DNA of 64,000 nucleotides from JBBEBE01 sp040882505 (GTDB lineage: Bacteria; Bacteroidota; Rhodothermia; Balneolales; Balneolaceae): contig JBBEBE010000010.1 in NCBI GenBank assembly GCA_040882505.1, positions 1-64,000 on the forward strand, written 5' to 3'. Below the pieces are notes generated by a model that worked only from the letters and a program-made list of their open reading frames with translations, was not told where the DNA came from and searched no databases. Both the position numbers and the translations under genes were made by a program. This document shows positions 52,401 through 60,697 of the stretch, piece after piece. Within the stretch, counting starts at the first letter, position 1, and each line of letters starts with the position of its first letter.

Positions 52401-54683
52401 GTTATTTCTCCGGGAATTACTGTGCATCTGTTGGATCGTGAGGGAGAGCTCGTGGTTGGCGACAACGATACAGAGGTAACAATTCAGATCGAGAATGATC
52501 CAACGGAAAGCGCAACTCTCTCGGGCACGACCACCGTCACGGCTTCAGATGGTATTGCTGTCTTTGATGATCTGCATATCGACAAGATAGGAAGCAGCTA
52601 TACTCTCCAAGTAGCTGCAGATGAATTTGATCCGGTCGTATCAGCTTCTTTTGATATCGTAGAAGGGAGCTACTATAGTCGTCAGAACGGCCCCTGGAAC
52701 GATCCGGAGAGTTGGTCCGTGAGTGGTCATTCCGGACCGGCAGCCACTCGGGCTCCCGAAACGGAGGATACGGTGTTTATAGGTGGGGAATCCCGTATTT
52801 CTCTGACTGGCAGCCTTGTCAACAACAAATCGGTTACCATTCTGGATACGGGTCGACTCGAGATGGGAGAATATATTCTCACCGGTGAGGGAGATTTCTC
52901 TCTTCAGGCCGGAGGAACGCTCGGTATCGGATCTTTGGAAGGCATATCGTATGAGGAAGAGACGGGTGGTATCCAAAATGAAGGAGAGCGTACATTCAGT
53001 GAACAGGCACACTATCTCTACAGTGGTTCCGCGCACCAGCAAGTCGGAGATGCTCTCCCGAATACTCTTGAGGGTGATTTAGCGATTGACAATGAAGGGG
53101 GTGTGAGCTTGGACACTTCTATCCGTATCAACGGCATTTTACGGCTCGAGAGTGGAGTGCTAATTGTTGGAAATGGCCTTTCACTTATTGCTGACGAGAA
53201 AGTGATTGACGAGGGTGAACTTCAGTATGAACTGGTGATCGACGGACAGCAGGGCTACCGGCTACTTTCATCTCCGGTGGCCACTACGTTTGATAATATG
53301 CTGGACGGAGTCATCACACAAGGGTTTGACGGCGCGTCGATTTCCGGCGCCGAGCCTCTGCAGCCCAATGTTCTCTGGTACGACGAGACGTATGAAGGAA
53401 CGGATAATCAGCGTTGGCGGGCACCGACGAACATCGAGGATTCTGTCGTCCCGTCTCGCGGGTATCATGTATACATGTTTGGAGAGGTAGATGGTGACGA
53501 GCGCTACGACGAGCCTTTTCCCTACACGATTCGTGTCGATGGACTGGAGCATGAGGGAGATGGAGAGCAGGTCGACTTTCAGGTCACGTATACGGAAGAA
53601 GGGGATACGGGATGGAATCTGGTCGGTAACCCCTATGGAGCAGCGATTGACTGGGAACACTCCTCGTGGACCAAGACCAACATCGACCCGGTCATTTACG
53701 TCTGGGATGCGAACATCAATCAGTATCAGACATGGAATGGAAGTGTCGGGGATATCGAGGATGGAGTACTGGCACCTTTTCAGGGATTTATGGTAAAGGC
53801 CAACGATGATAATCCGGAGCTAATCGTCCATCGTGATGCGAAGACCATCGGAGGGGACTATATTGGGACTCTATCTGCTGTAGAGAAGGCAGAGACGATT
53901 CCCTCCATGACAATCGAAGCCTACTACAATCGTTCATATCGTTCTACGGCACATATCATGTTTAGTGAATCCGGTCTTGATGGTATCGATCGTCATGACG
54001 GTTACAAACTACAACCTCCACCAGGTGTAAGCGACTTCATGGAGCTTTTTTCCAGCACGCCGGATGGAGACCGGCTCGCGATCACCAATCTCCCGAGACG
54101 GTTCGGTCGAAAAATCGAAATTCCGTTGGAACTAAACGCTTGGCGTGGAGGCAGGCCGATAAATGAGGATGTACAGATACACATTTCACGATTTAAGAAT
54201 ATTCCTGAAGGTTGGACGGTTGAACTTCTGAATGAACATACCGGAGAGGTTATTCCAATCATGGAAACGGACTCGATTACCATCTCCTTGAATCATTTGG
54301 AGATCGATGAAGGGAGTAGCCTGTACTCAACTGGTTCCGGTTCCCTCTCTCGGAGCTCAGAGAGTCATGTTCGTTTTTTGCTCAGTATCGATCCCGGACC
54401 GGATGCAACAGGGATCCCGGACCGGTTTCACCTCGGACAAAATTATCCGAATCCGTTCCGGGGTACTACGACACTTCGATATGAACTCCCTGAACAGAGC
54501 GAGACAAGAATCGACGTTTTTGATATTCTCGGACGCAGAGTTGGTACGTTGCTCGATAAAAATGTGGAGGCAGGGCATCATACCCTTCAATGGGATGCCT
54601 CTTCTCTATCCAGTGGGTTGTACCTTATACGAATGATTTCCGGAGATCAGAGCTTTGTGGTTAAATCGATTGTAATTCGGTAG
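49407..54683 (+). CDS. Giant type IX-secreted protein with twin CBM3 and Ig-like repeats
   Basis: A 1758-residue secreted protein. After a signal peptide (ending LYGQ) comes a CBM3-like cellulose-binding module (about 24-180), six tandem Ig-like repeats of about 100 residues (about 190-810), a second CBM3-like module (about 815-973), a seventh Ig-like repeat (about 979-1087), a long beta-rich region (about 1090-1665), and a C-terminal type IX sorting domain (about 1671-1758, FHLGQNYPNPF...FVVKSIVIR). The CBM3 calls rest on the RPxFxxxNDG, IRYWFTSE, NYNQSNDYSWD and VWG motifs. No glycoside hydrolase was found. A role in adhesion to polysaccharide or as an extracellular scaffold is inferred. 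Confidence 0.85.
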   Translation: MNRFRLSIFLFWTLLTLTVSTELYGQSSADVRLEYKNNETSSSTQSIRPQFILHNDGIQDLNFTDITIRYWFTSEPSGMDVFVSDAAAVGKSNVEGSFGTSGDMRYLEVSFTPDATIPGWSPGGGTPNLFPGGSSSLETKIRIHDDGWNNYNQSNDYSWDQSITSYTDYDYITVYHQGSLVWGTPPSGSADAEQMLVTQQPQTGSAGDLFSPTPVVRLVDAQGTPVEGVDVTVSINQNSFSGGSTTIVTSDTQGYATFDNLRVDMAADDYQLTFDADASLVSNLDSDLFDINPNEPTSVTITTQPFTIAAAGETLSPSPAVTLVDNYGNSVPGEEVTVSLNQHDFASGDLTLATNASGVATFSDLVITQAASDYRITFSPTASSVSSVNSSRFQITPANASQLTVVQQPLQSVSGGVITGPPTVRILDNFSNPVSGIDVTVSEAGAYTLDGGTLTRSTNDSGLVVFNNLEIETVDTGYILNFDADASGVSDVQSGPFDVIEASGSMTVDTAPSETVAGEVLTPHPLITLLDGSGSPLSGVDVTVSLNQNGFSSGTLTVETNGSGEALFDDLVIESVADDYEITFNADYSGVSNVLSSPFDVVAAPPAEISVSNQPESTVAGNEIEGPPEVTVTDSFGNPVSGIEITVSPSQGSFSSGTVTITTSSGGIAEFDDLVLATAADDHKLQFDADAPGVDRVESNEFTVSASTADELSISEDPPEEITSGVTVSPAPAVLVSDVFGNPVPGVNVTVSLNKNNFTGGSTVIVESNSSGLAIFDNLQVDPVDTGYEMIFSAQSLSQVVSESFAVLQPDPPFGSIRLQYDNDSANGSAQTIRPHIQVFNDSDVNLNLDELTIRYWFTSEAAGSDNYILDWAEMGESNGSHISGTFGEISGEEYLEISFGPEIVIPIGLGGDGSTPNLLPASATLGLLQTRIHDTSWTDYDQTNDYSWDSQITSITDHPYINVYYKEQLVWGLQPPVVEGAVELEFTQQPGETVSGEVISPGITVHLLDREGELVVGDNDTEVTIQIENDPTESATLSGTTTVTASDGIAVFDDLHIDKIGSSYTLQVAADEFDPVVSASFDIVEGSYYSRQNGPWNDPESWSVSGHSGPAATRAPETEDTVFIGGESRISLTGSLVNNKSVTILDTGRLEMGEYILTGEGDFSLQAGGTLGIGSLEGISYEEETGGIQNEGERTFSEQAHYLYSGSAHQQVGDALPNTLEGDLAIDNEGGVSLDTSIRINGILRLESGVLIVGNGLSLIADEKVIDEGELQYELVIDGQQGYRLLSSPVATTFDNMLDGVITQGFDGASISGAEPLQPNVLWYDETYEGTDNQRWRAPTNIEDSVVPSRGYHVYMFGEVDGDERYDEPFPYTIRVDGLEHEGDGEQVDFQVTYTEEGDTGWNLVGNPYGAAIDWEHSSWTKTNIDPVIYVWDANINQYQTWNGSVGDIEDGVLAPFQGFMVKANDDNPELIVHRDAKTIGGDYIGTLSAVEKAETIPSMTIEAYYNRSYRSTAHIMFSESGLDGIDRHDGYKLQPPPGVSDFMELFSSTPDGDRLAITNLPRRFGRKIEIPLELNAWRGGRPINEDVQIHISRFKNIPEGWTVELLNEHTGEVIPIMETDSITISLNHLEIDEGSSLYSTGSGSLSRSSESHVRFLLSIDPGPDATGIPDRFHLGQNYPNPFRGTTTLRYELPEQSETRIDVFDILGRRVGTLLDKNVEAGHHTLQWDASSLSSGLYLIRMISGDQSFVVKSIVIR
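49979..51835 (+). repeat. Six tandem Ig-like repeats (about 300 bp each)
   Basis: Each unit repeats QP...AG...P.V.L.D..GNPV.GV.VTVS.N...F..G..T..T...G.A.FD.L.I....D.Y...FDAD...VS...S..F.V at the protein level. Unit starts are about 49979, 50280, 50590, 50905, 51210 and 51520. The DNA is diverged, so they are old protein repeats rather than recent tandem duplications. Confidence 0.85.
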
Positions 54684-54911
54684 AATTTATGTTCGTTTCT
54701 ACTTGCTGTAAGAAGGAAAATCGACGTCAGCTTCTATACTCCGTGTCGGAGGGAAGGTACTTACCGGAAAAATGACGCATATCAAATAGCCCTGTTCCGT
54801 GCACGGAGACAGCAGGCCTCGTCCGGAGAATGATTCGGGTGGAACCGGTTCCCAAAGTTCGTGCAGAATCCTATCTTGGGGATCACCCCGAAATCGTGAG
54901 AAGAGCTCGAC

Positions 54912-55640
54912 ATGAAAGGAATTGTATTGGCTGGCGGGACCGGATCCCGTCTCTATCCGCTCACCAAAGTAACGAACAAACATCTTCTGCCGGTCGGCGG
55001 AATGCCGATGATCTATTATCCGATCCGAAAATTGACCGACGTTGGTATCGAAGAGATCCTGATCGTGACCGGAACCGAACATATGGGGGATGTCGTGAAT
55101 CTTCTCGGATCGGGCCGCGAGTTTGGATGTCGTTTCACCTACAAAGTTCAGGACGAGGCCGGAGGCATTGCGCAGGCACTCGGGTTGGCACAGAATTTTT
55201 GTGGGGAGGAGTCGATGGTGGTGCTCCTCGGGGACAATCTCTTCGAAATGTCACTGGCAGAACCCATTCGTTCGTGGGACGGGGCGGGCGCCCGCATTCT
55301 GGTCAAGGAGGTCCAGGATTCCACTCGTTTCGGGGTAGCGACTCTGGACGGGGATCACGTGGTAAAGATTGAAGAGAAACCGGCGCACCCCGATTCTTCC
55401 TGGGCGGTTACGGGAATCTATTTTTACGATGCGTCGGTATTTGACCGGATTTCCACACTGAAACCATCGGATCGGGGCGAGTTGGAGATTACGGATGTGA
55501 ACAATGATTATCTGAGGGAGGGACGTCTGCACAGTTCCCGGATGGAGGGGTGGTGGACCGATGCGGGTACACACGAGTCCTACCGGCGCGCCAATGCGTT
55601 GGTGCGGGAGCGTCCACCATTTCCGGGAGAGCCGGAATGA
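54912..55640 (+). CDS. rmlA: Glucose-1-phosphate thymidylyltransferase, short form
   Basis: A 242-residue nucleotidyltransferase making dTDP-glucose. The signature LAGGTGSRLYPLTKVTNKHLL and later VTGTEHMGD, LGDNLFE and EEKP are clear. It is shorter than the common RmlA (about 290) and lacks the last about 50 residues of the allosteric helical part, as in B. subtilis SpsI (246). First gene of the rmlA-D-C-B run; its stop overlaps rmlD by 4 nt. Confidence 0.9.
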   Translation: MKGIVLAGGTGSRLYPLTKVTNKHLLPVGGMPMIYYPIRKLTDVGIEEILIVTGTEHMGDVVNLLGSGREFGCRFTYKVQDEAGGIAQALGLAQNFCGEESMVVLLGDNLFEMSLAEPIRSWDGAGARILVKEVQDSTRFGVATLDGDHVVKIEEKPAHPDSSWAVTGIYFYDASVFDRISTLKPSDRGELEITDVNNDYLREGRLHSSRMEGWWTDAGTHESYRRANALVRERPPFPGEPE

Positions 55641-56503
55641 ACGTCCTGATTACGGGGAGCAGCGGGCAGGTGGGCCATGAATGGGTTTCGTACGCACGTT
55701 CACGGGGATGGGAGGTGTTGGCTCCGACGTCGACCGAGCTGGATCTGATGCAACTCGAGAAACTGGAGGCCTACCTGGAGACATACCGACCCGAACAGGT
55801 GATTAATTGTGCGGCCTGGACGGATGTGGATGGTGCCGAATCCAGTCCGGAACAGGCATTCCGGATCAACCGGGATGCCGTAGAGCGGATTGCCCAATGG
55901 ACCGGAAAACACCGGGTCCCCCTGATTCACTATTCGACGGACTATGTCTTTCCGGGTCGTGCTTCTGACCGGGAACGTTATCCCTCGGGCTACCCGGAGG
56001 ACGCACAGACGGGACCGATCAACATCTATGGGGAGAGCAAACGGGCGGGAGAAATGGCTGTTTTGGCTCAGGATCCGCACGCATTGATCCTTCGCCTCTC
56101 CTGGGTGTGTGGGCGACATGGATCCAACTTTTTGAAGACGATGTTGCGCCTGGCCGCTGAGCGGGACCATCTGCAGGTGGTCGATGATCAGATTGGATCG
56201 CCCACCTGGGCGCATACCGTTCCATCTGTGTCGGCTGCATTGGTAGATCGGTCGAAACGGGGTATCTTCCACCTCTCTCAGTCGGGGCGAGCCACTTGGT
56301 ACGAACTGGCTTGTGAACTTTTTCGAGTTGCGGGTGTGACGATACGGGTCGAACCGGTATCGAGCGACGCATTTCCGCGGCCGGCACCCCGGCCCCGCTT
56401 CTCCCGGTTGAACCTGAATAAGGTGACCGGAGCGATTGGAAAACAACCAACCGGGTGGAGAGAAGAGCTACCGAAGCTGGTGGACCAACTAAGGAGCCGA
56501 TGA
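55637..56503 (+). CDS. rmlD: dTDP-4-dehydrorhamnose reductase
   Basis: A 288-residue NAD(P)H-dependent enzyme for the last step of dTDP-L-rhamnose synthesis. It starts MNVLITGSSGQVG (the Rossmann motif), then has NCAAWTDVDGAE, YSTDYVF, NIYGESKRAGE with the catalytic Tyr-Lys, and a C-terminal RPxxSRLN-like PRFSRLNLNK. ATG 55637 overlaps the rmlA stop by 4 nt and its own stop overlaps the rmlC start by 4 nt. Confidence 0.95.
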   Translation: MNVLITGSSGQVGHEWVSYARSRGWEVLAPTSTELDLMQLEKLEAYLETYRPEQVINCAAWTDVDGAESSPEQAFRINRDAVERIAQWTGKHRVPLIHYSTDYVFPGRASDRERYPSGYPEDAQTGPINIYGESKRAGEMAVLAQDPHALILRLSWVCGRHGSNFLKTMLRLAAERDHLQVVDDQIGSPTWAHTVPSVSAALVDRSKRGIFHLSQSGRATWYELACELFRVAGVTIRVEPVSSDAFPRPAPRPRFSRLNLNKVTGAIGKQPTGWREELPKLVDQLRSR

Positions 56504-57042
56504 ATTGGACAGAGACGACATTGGAAGGCGTATGGATCGGTGAGCCGAAAATCTTTCGCGACGAGCGGGGAGAATTTTTGGAGAGCTACCGGCGCACGGG
56601 AGAGGGTCCGGTTCGGCCCGAATTGGTGCAGGACAACGTCTCCGTTTCTACGAAAGGGGTGATCCGGGGGCTGCACTATCAACGGGGCGAAGCGGCTCAA
56701 GCGAAGTGGGTGATGGCTGTAACCGGTGAAATTCTGGATGTGGTAGTCGATTTGAGACGTGGATCGTCAACATTCGGACGTCATTTGGGGGTTCGATTGA
56801 GTGCAGGAAACCGTCGAATTCTTTGGATTCCGGAGGGGTTCGCTCATGGTTTTTCAGTCCTTTCGGATGAGGCGACCGTCTCATACAAATGCAGTCATTA
56901 CTACCGACCCGATGCGGAGCGGGGGATCCGCTGGAACGATCCGGATCTGAAGATCGATTGGATTGTCCACAATCCGGTTTTGTCGGATAAAGATCGTTCG
57001 TTGCCCGCGTGGTCGGAACTCAGGGACGAGGATCTTTTTTAG
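56500..57042 (+). CDS. rmlC: dTDP-4-dehydrorhamnose 3,5-epimerase
   Basis: A 180-residue cupin-fold epimerase. Diagnostic pieces are IFRDERGEFLE, QDNVSVSTKGVIRGLHYQ (catalytic His), DVVVDLRRGSSTFG, WIPEGFAHGFSVL and YKCSHYY. The start at 56500 overlaps the rmlD stop (ATGA). Its stop is 1 bp before the rmlB start. Confidence 0.96.
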   Translation: MNWTETTLEGVWIGEPKIFRDERGEFLESYRRTGEGPVRPELVQDNVSVSTKGVIRGLHYQRGEAAQAKWVMAVTGEILDVVVDLRRGSSTFGRHLGVRLSAGNRRILWIPEGFAHGFSVLSDEATVSYKCSHYYRPDAERGIRWNDPDLKIDWIVHNPVLSDKDRSLPAWSELRDEDLF

Positions 57043-57043
57043 C

Positions 57044-58084
57044 ATGTCGGAACAACAGAGGAAGAAGCAGATGAAGAAGGTATTGGTAACCGGCGGATCG
57101 GGATTTATCGGGTCCAATCTGATACTCTATCTCCATGAAGAGCTGCCGGGAGTAGAGATCCTGAACATGGACAAGCTCACCTATGCGGCCGACAACAACC
57201 ACCTGCAAACACTCAAACATTCGAACCGGTACCGGTTTTCGCGAGTGGATCTGGCCGATCGACCGGCTGTTCGGGATATGTTGCGTCGATGGATGCCCGA
57301 TACGGTGATTCATCTCGCGGCCGAGTCCCATGTAGACAACTCCATTCGGGGTCCCGAGCCGTTTGTTCAGTCCAATCTGGTCGGGACGTTCAATTTGATC
57401 GAGGAGTGTCGCCAGCTTTGGAACGATCCGGAGTTGGAATTGGAACCGGGTCGGTTTCTTCATGTCTCTACTGATGAAGTGTTTGGAAGTTTGGGGGAAG
57501 AGGGGACCTTCAACGAGCAGTCACCGTATGCGCCCAATTCACCGTACAGTGCGACCAAAGCGGGCAGCGATCTGTTGGTACGCTCCTACCACCGTACCTA
57601 CGGTATGGATGTGGTCATCACCAACTGCTCAAACAATTTCGGCCCTCATCAGCACGACGAAAAACTGATACCCACCGTCATCCGTCAGGCTCTCCGCCAC
57701 AAACCGATCCCGATATACGGAAACGGAAAGCAGGTGCGGGACTGGCTCCATGTGAGCGACCACTGCCGGGCGTTGCACCTTCTGGTCGAGCAGGGAGAGA
57801 GTGGTGAGCAGTATACCATAGGCGGTGACAACGAATGGGAGAACATCAAGCTGGTCGAAAAGATATGTGATCTGCTCAATAAACGAGTGGGAGAGGGCCC
57901 CGGTGGTGATTACAAACGGATGATCTCGTTTACCTCCGACCGGCCCGGACACGATCTTCGATACGCTGTCGACAGTCGAAAGTTGATGGACCGGACCGGA
58001 TGGACACCTTCGGAACCGTTTGAGGAGCTACTCGCACAGACTGTAGACTGGTTCGCCGAGAAGTACATGAATGAGAAGAAATAG
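57044..58084 (+). CDS. rmlB: dTDP-glucose 4,6-dehydratase
   Basis: A 346-residue SDR-type dehydratase. The N-terminal GGSGFIGSN is followed by HLAAESHVDNSI, STDEVFGSLGE, PYSATKAGSD with Tyr-x3-Lys, and NCSNNFGPHQHDEKLIPT. Two starts are reasonable: 57044 (MSEQQRKKQ) and 57074 (MKKVLVTGG), the latter with a good Shine-Dalgarno (AGAGGAAG). The four rml genes together make dTDP-L-rhamnose for cell-surface polysaccharide or glycoprotein. Confidence 0.95.
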   Translation: MSEQQRKKQMKKVLVTGGSGFIGSNLILYLHEELPGVEILNMDKLTYAADNNHLQTLKHSNRYRFSRVDLADRPAVRDMLRRWMPDTVIHLAAESHVDNSIRGPEPFVQSNLVGTFNLIEECRQLWNDPELELEPGRFLHVSTDEVFGSLGEEGTFNEQSPYAPNSPYSATKAGSDLLVRSYHRTYGMDVVITNCSNNFGPHQHDEKLIPTVIRQALRHKPIPIYGNGKQVRDWLHVSDHCRALHLLVEQGESGEQYTIGGDNEWENIKLVEKICDLLNKRVGEGPGGDYKRMISFTSDRPGHDLRYAVDSRKLMDRTGWTPSEPFEELLAQTVDWFAEKYMNEKK

Positions 58085-58151
58085 AGAATTTCCGGTGTCG
58101 AGTCGAGCGACCCGGATCTGGAACGGGAATTGAAACAGAGAAGACAGAGTC

Positions 58152-58679
58152 ATGAATCGATCCTACTGGCTAATGAAATCGGAACCCGGTGCCTACGGCA
58201 TGGATGATCTCGAGAGGGATCGGGTCGAACCGTGGGACGGGATACGAAATTACGAAGCCCGCAATTTCATGAGAGACGAGATGAACATCGGGGACCGTGC
58301 GCTCTTCTACCACTCAAACGTGAAACCACCGGTGATCGTCGGGCAGATGGCCATCTGCAGCGAACCCTATCCGGATCCAACGCAGTTTGATCCCGAGAGC
58401 AACTATTTTGACGAGAAGAGCTCCGAATCGAATCCGAGATGGCAGCTGGTCGATGTCTCCTATTTGGAGACCTTTTCCTCGTCCGTTACACGGAACCAAC
58501 TCAAAGAGGACGCGCTTCTCTCCGAAATGATGCTCTTCAAACGAAACCGCCTCTCCATTACACGCGTGACGGAACAGGAGTATCAGAAAGTGCTGGAGCT
58601 GGCAGGGGCTGAAATCTCCATAAACGACTCGGCACCAGGTGTGAAGCGTGACAACCTGGGCAAACAACGTAACGGGTAG
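58152..58679 (+). CDS. EVE domain-containing protein
   Basis: A 175-residue protein with the PUA-like EVE fold: YWLMKSEPGAYGMDDL, VEPWDGIRNYEARNFMRDEM, GDRALFYHSN, WQLVDVSYLE and MMLFKRNRLSI are typical of the thymocyte nuclear protein 1 group. EVE domains bind modified bases in nucleic acids. It lies 3 bp before the dCTP deaminase gene, probably the same transcript. The specific role is unknown. Confidence 0.92.
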   Translation: MNRSYWLMKSEPGAYGMDDLERDRVEPWDGIRNYEARNFMRDEMNIGDRALFYHSNVKPPVIVGQMAICSEPYPDPTQFDPESNYFDEKSSESNPRWQLVDVSYLETFSSSVTRNQLKEDALLSEMMLFKRNRLSITRVTEQEYQKVLELAGAEISINDSAPGVKRDNLGKQRNG

Positions 58680-58682
58680 ACG

Positions 58683-59891
58683 ATGAGCAAGGATGTACAT
58701 GTACACTCGGAAGGAATTCTTCCGGTTCAGTCTCTTCGCCAACTGGTCGATGCCGGCATGGTGACGCATGAAGAAGAATTTCCCTTCGAGGAGGATCAAT
58801 TCCAACCCAACTCCATTGACCTGAGACTCGGTCGGGTGGCCCATCGGGTTCGTTGCAGCTTTCTTCCCGAAGACGAGACCGTACCGGAGAAAGTGGAGCG
58901 GCTTCGGCAGTACTCGTTTTCAATCGAGGACGGGGCGGTTCTGGAGCCCAACTGTGTCTACATTATCCCTCTTTTGGAGGGGTTGAACCTGCCGGAACAC
59001 TCGGTATCCCGTCAACAACATCTCTTTCCGGATGCGCCTCTCTCTATGATTTCGGGGCCGGAGTCACCGTATCTGAGCGCCCGGGCCAACCCGAAAAGTA
59101 CGACCGGCCGGCTTGATATTTTTACCCGGGTCATTGCAAATTACTCCCACCGGTTCGAAGAGATTCAGTCTGGGTATCAAGGGCCGTTGTGGCTCGAAGT
59201 GGTGCCGAAATCGTTTCCCATTCGTGTCCGTACCGGCCATCGATTGAATCAGTTGCGTATCCGGCACGGATACCATGAGCTTGACGACGAGGCCCTCATT
59301 CAGACACATGAGCGGGATCCTCTGCTGTTTGATGCATCCGGGATTCCGCTTGATTCAGAGGCTCTTCGAGTGAACCAGGGTCTCTTTTTGAGTGTGAACC
59401 TGATTCCGGGATCGGATAGAGACGGAATCATCGGATACAAAGCACGAAACCATCGGGATTTGATCGATCTGGACAAGACCCATCACTATGACGTTGGAGA
59501 CTACTGGGAGCCGATTCAGAGTCGTGACGGTGATCCGGTCATTCTGGAACCCGAGGCGTTCTATATCTTTGCTTCACGGGAAAGATGCCGAATTCCAGCC
59601 CATTTGGCGGCCGAGATGATTGCCTATGATACCGGGTCTGGCGAACTACGCACTCACTATGCCGGTTTCTTTGATAGCGGCTTTGGTGGATCCGTCGAAG
59701 ATGGAGGTGCGCGTGCCGTCCTTGAAGTGAGATCTCACGATGTGCCGTTCATGATCGAGCATGGACAGACATTTTGCAGTATGAAATTTGAAACCAACAG
59801 TGAACGTCCCGAATTTGTGTATGGCCACGAGATTCAGAGCAACTATCAAGGCCAGGGACTTAAACTGGGAAAACATTTCAAACAGCCATGA
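58683..59891 (+). CDS. dcd: Two-domain (long) dCTP deaminase
   Basis: A 402-residue protein with two dCTP-deaminase-like halves. The first contains QFQPNSIDLRLG, the second AEMIAYDTGSGELRTHYAGFFDSGFGG (shown in part: ARANPKSTTGRLD and AGFFDSGFGG). The family makes dUTP from dCTP for thymidylate synthesis. Ordinary bacterial Dcd has about 190 residues; a duplicated form of about 370 is known in alphaproteobacteria. It overlaps the rsmE start by 4 nt. Confidence 0.85.
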   Translation: MSKDVHVHSEGILPVQSLRQLVDAGMVTHEEEFPFEEDQFQPNSIDLRLGRVAHRVRCSFLPEDETVPEKVERLRQYSFSIEDGAVLEPNCVYIIPLLEGLNLPEHSVSRQQHLFPDAPLSMISGPESPYLSARANPKSTTGRLDIFTRVIANYSHRFEEIQSGYQGPLWLEVVPKSFPIRVRTGHRLNQLRIRHGYHELDDEALIQTHERDPLLFDASGIPLDSEALRVNQGLFLSVNLIPGSDRDGIIGYKARNHRDLIDLDKTHHYDVGDYWEPIQSRDGDPVILEPEAFYIFASRERCRIPAHLAAEMIAYDTGSGELRTHYAGFFDSGFGGSVEDGGARAVLEVRSHDVPFMIEHGQTFCSMKFETNSERPEFVYGHEIQSNYQGQGLKLGKHFKQP

Positions 59892-60601
59892 ATTTATTCT
59901 ATACAACCCACGTGATACGCAGTGACAGTGGGGAAGCTCGATCTTGTGTATTGGAAGGATCGGAAGCTCACCACGCTACACATGTTCTGAGGATGAGCAC
60001 GGGGGATCCGCTTTTTGCAACCGACGGAGAGGGAGCCCTGTTTGATGGCGTGATTGAATCGGTAGAGAAGGAGGAGGTGCGGATTTCAATCCGGAAAGAG
60101 ACGGTCCATACCGGGCCTGCACCCGAAATCACGATCGCTGTCGGGCTCATCAAGAAGCGGGATCGTCTGGAATTTGCCGTTGAAAAGGCAGTCGAACTCG
60201 GTGTTACACGGTTTGTCATCTTTCGGGGAGACCGGAGTGAGAAGAAAGGTGTTCGGGTCGATCGATTGCAGGCAGCCGCCCTTTCGGCCATGAAACAGAG
60301 CCTTCGATGTTGGGCTCCCGAGGTGGTGGAAGCCGATTCCGTAGAAGAGGTTCTCAAACAGGCCGAAGCCAAGGGAATAAAAACGGTGATTGCCGACGAA
60401 CAAGAGGAGCCGGGCCGGATTGGCCGGCGTACCTGGAATCGATTTAATCAACTGCTGTTCGTTGTCGGACCGGAAGGTGGCTTTTCCGATCGGGAGCGTG
60501 AACTGTTCCAAACGGTCGAAGCCGATCGATTTTCACTCGGGCGATACCGCCTGCGAACAGAGACGGCCGTTATCGCCATTGCCGGGCTCTTTCAAGAGTA
60601 G
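59888..60601 (+). CDS. rsmE: 16S rRNA (uracil-1498-N3)-methyltransferase
   Basis: A 237-residue SPOUT-fold methyltransferase modifying U1498 of 16S rRNA. The C-terminal knot motifs are FVVGPEGGFSDRE and LGRYRLRTETA; the N-terminal PUA-like part has HHATHVLRMSTGD. Standard length. Its start overlaps the dcd stop by 4 nt. Convergent with the S41 protease gene; 96 bp between them show nothing. Confidence 0.95.
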   Translation: MNLFYTTHVIRSDSGEARSCVLEGSEAHHATHVLRMSTGDPLFATDGEGALFDGVIESVEKEEVRISIRKETVHTGPAPEITIAVGLIKKRDRLEFAVEKAVELGVTRFVIFRGDRSEKKGVRVDRLQAAALSAMKQSLRCWAPEVVEADSVEEVLKQAEAKGIKTVIADEQEEPGRIGRRTWNRFNQLLFVVGPEGGFSDRERELFQTVEADRFSLGRYRLRTETAVIAIAGLFQE

Positions 60602-60697
60602 GCTGTGTGAACGGCTGCTGACGAAATGCATCGCTGGTGGTCTGCGCAGGAGAGGCAACAGGGATGGCGTATTCGTTGGTTCTTGAAGGAATGCGGG

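Noticed and set aside
54684..54911. Hairpins between the giant ORF and rmlA as a possible terminator
   Set aside because: Short palindromes are present (for example CCGTGCACGG and GGGGATCACCCC) but no U-tract follows, so no terminator is called.
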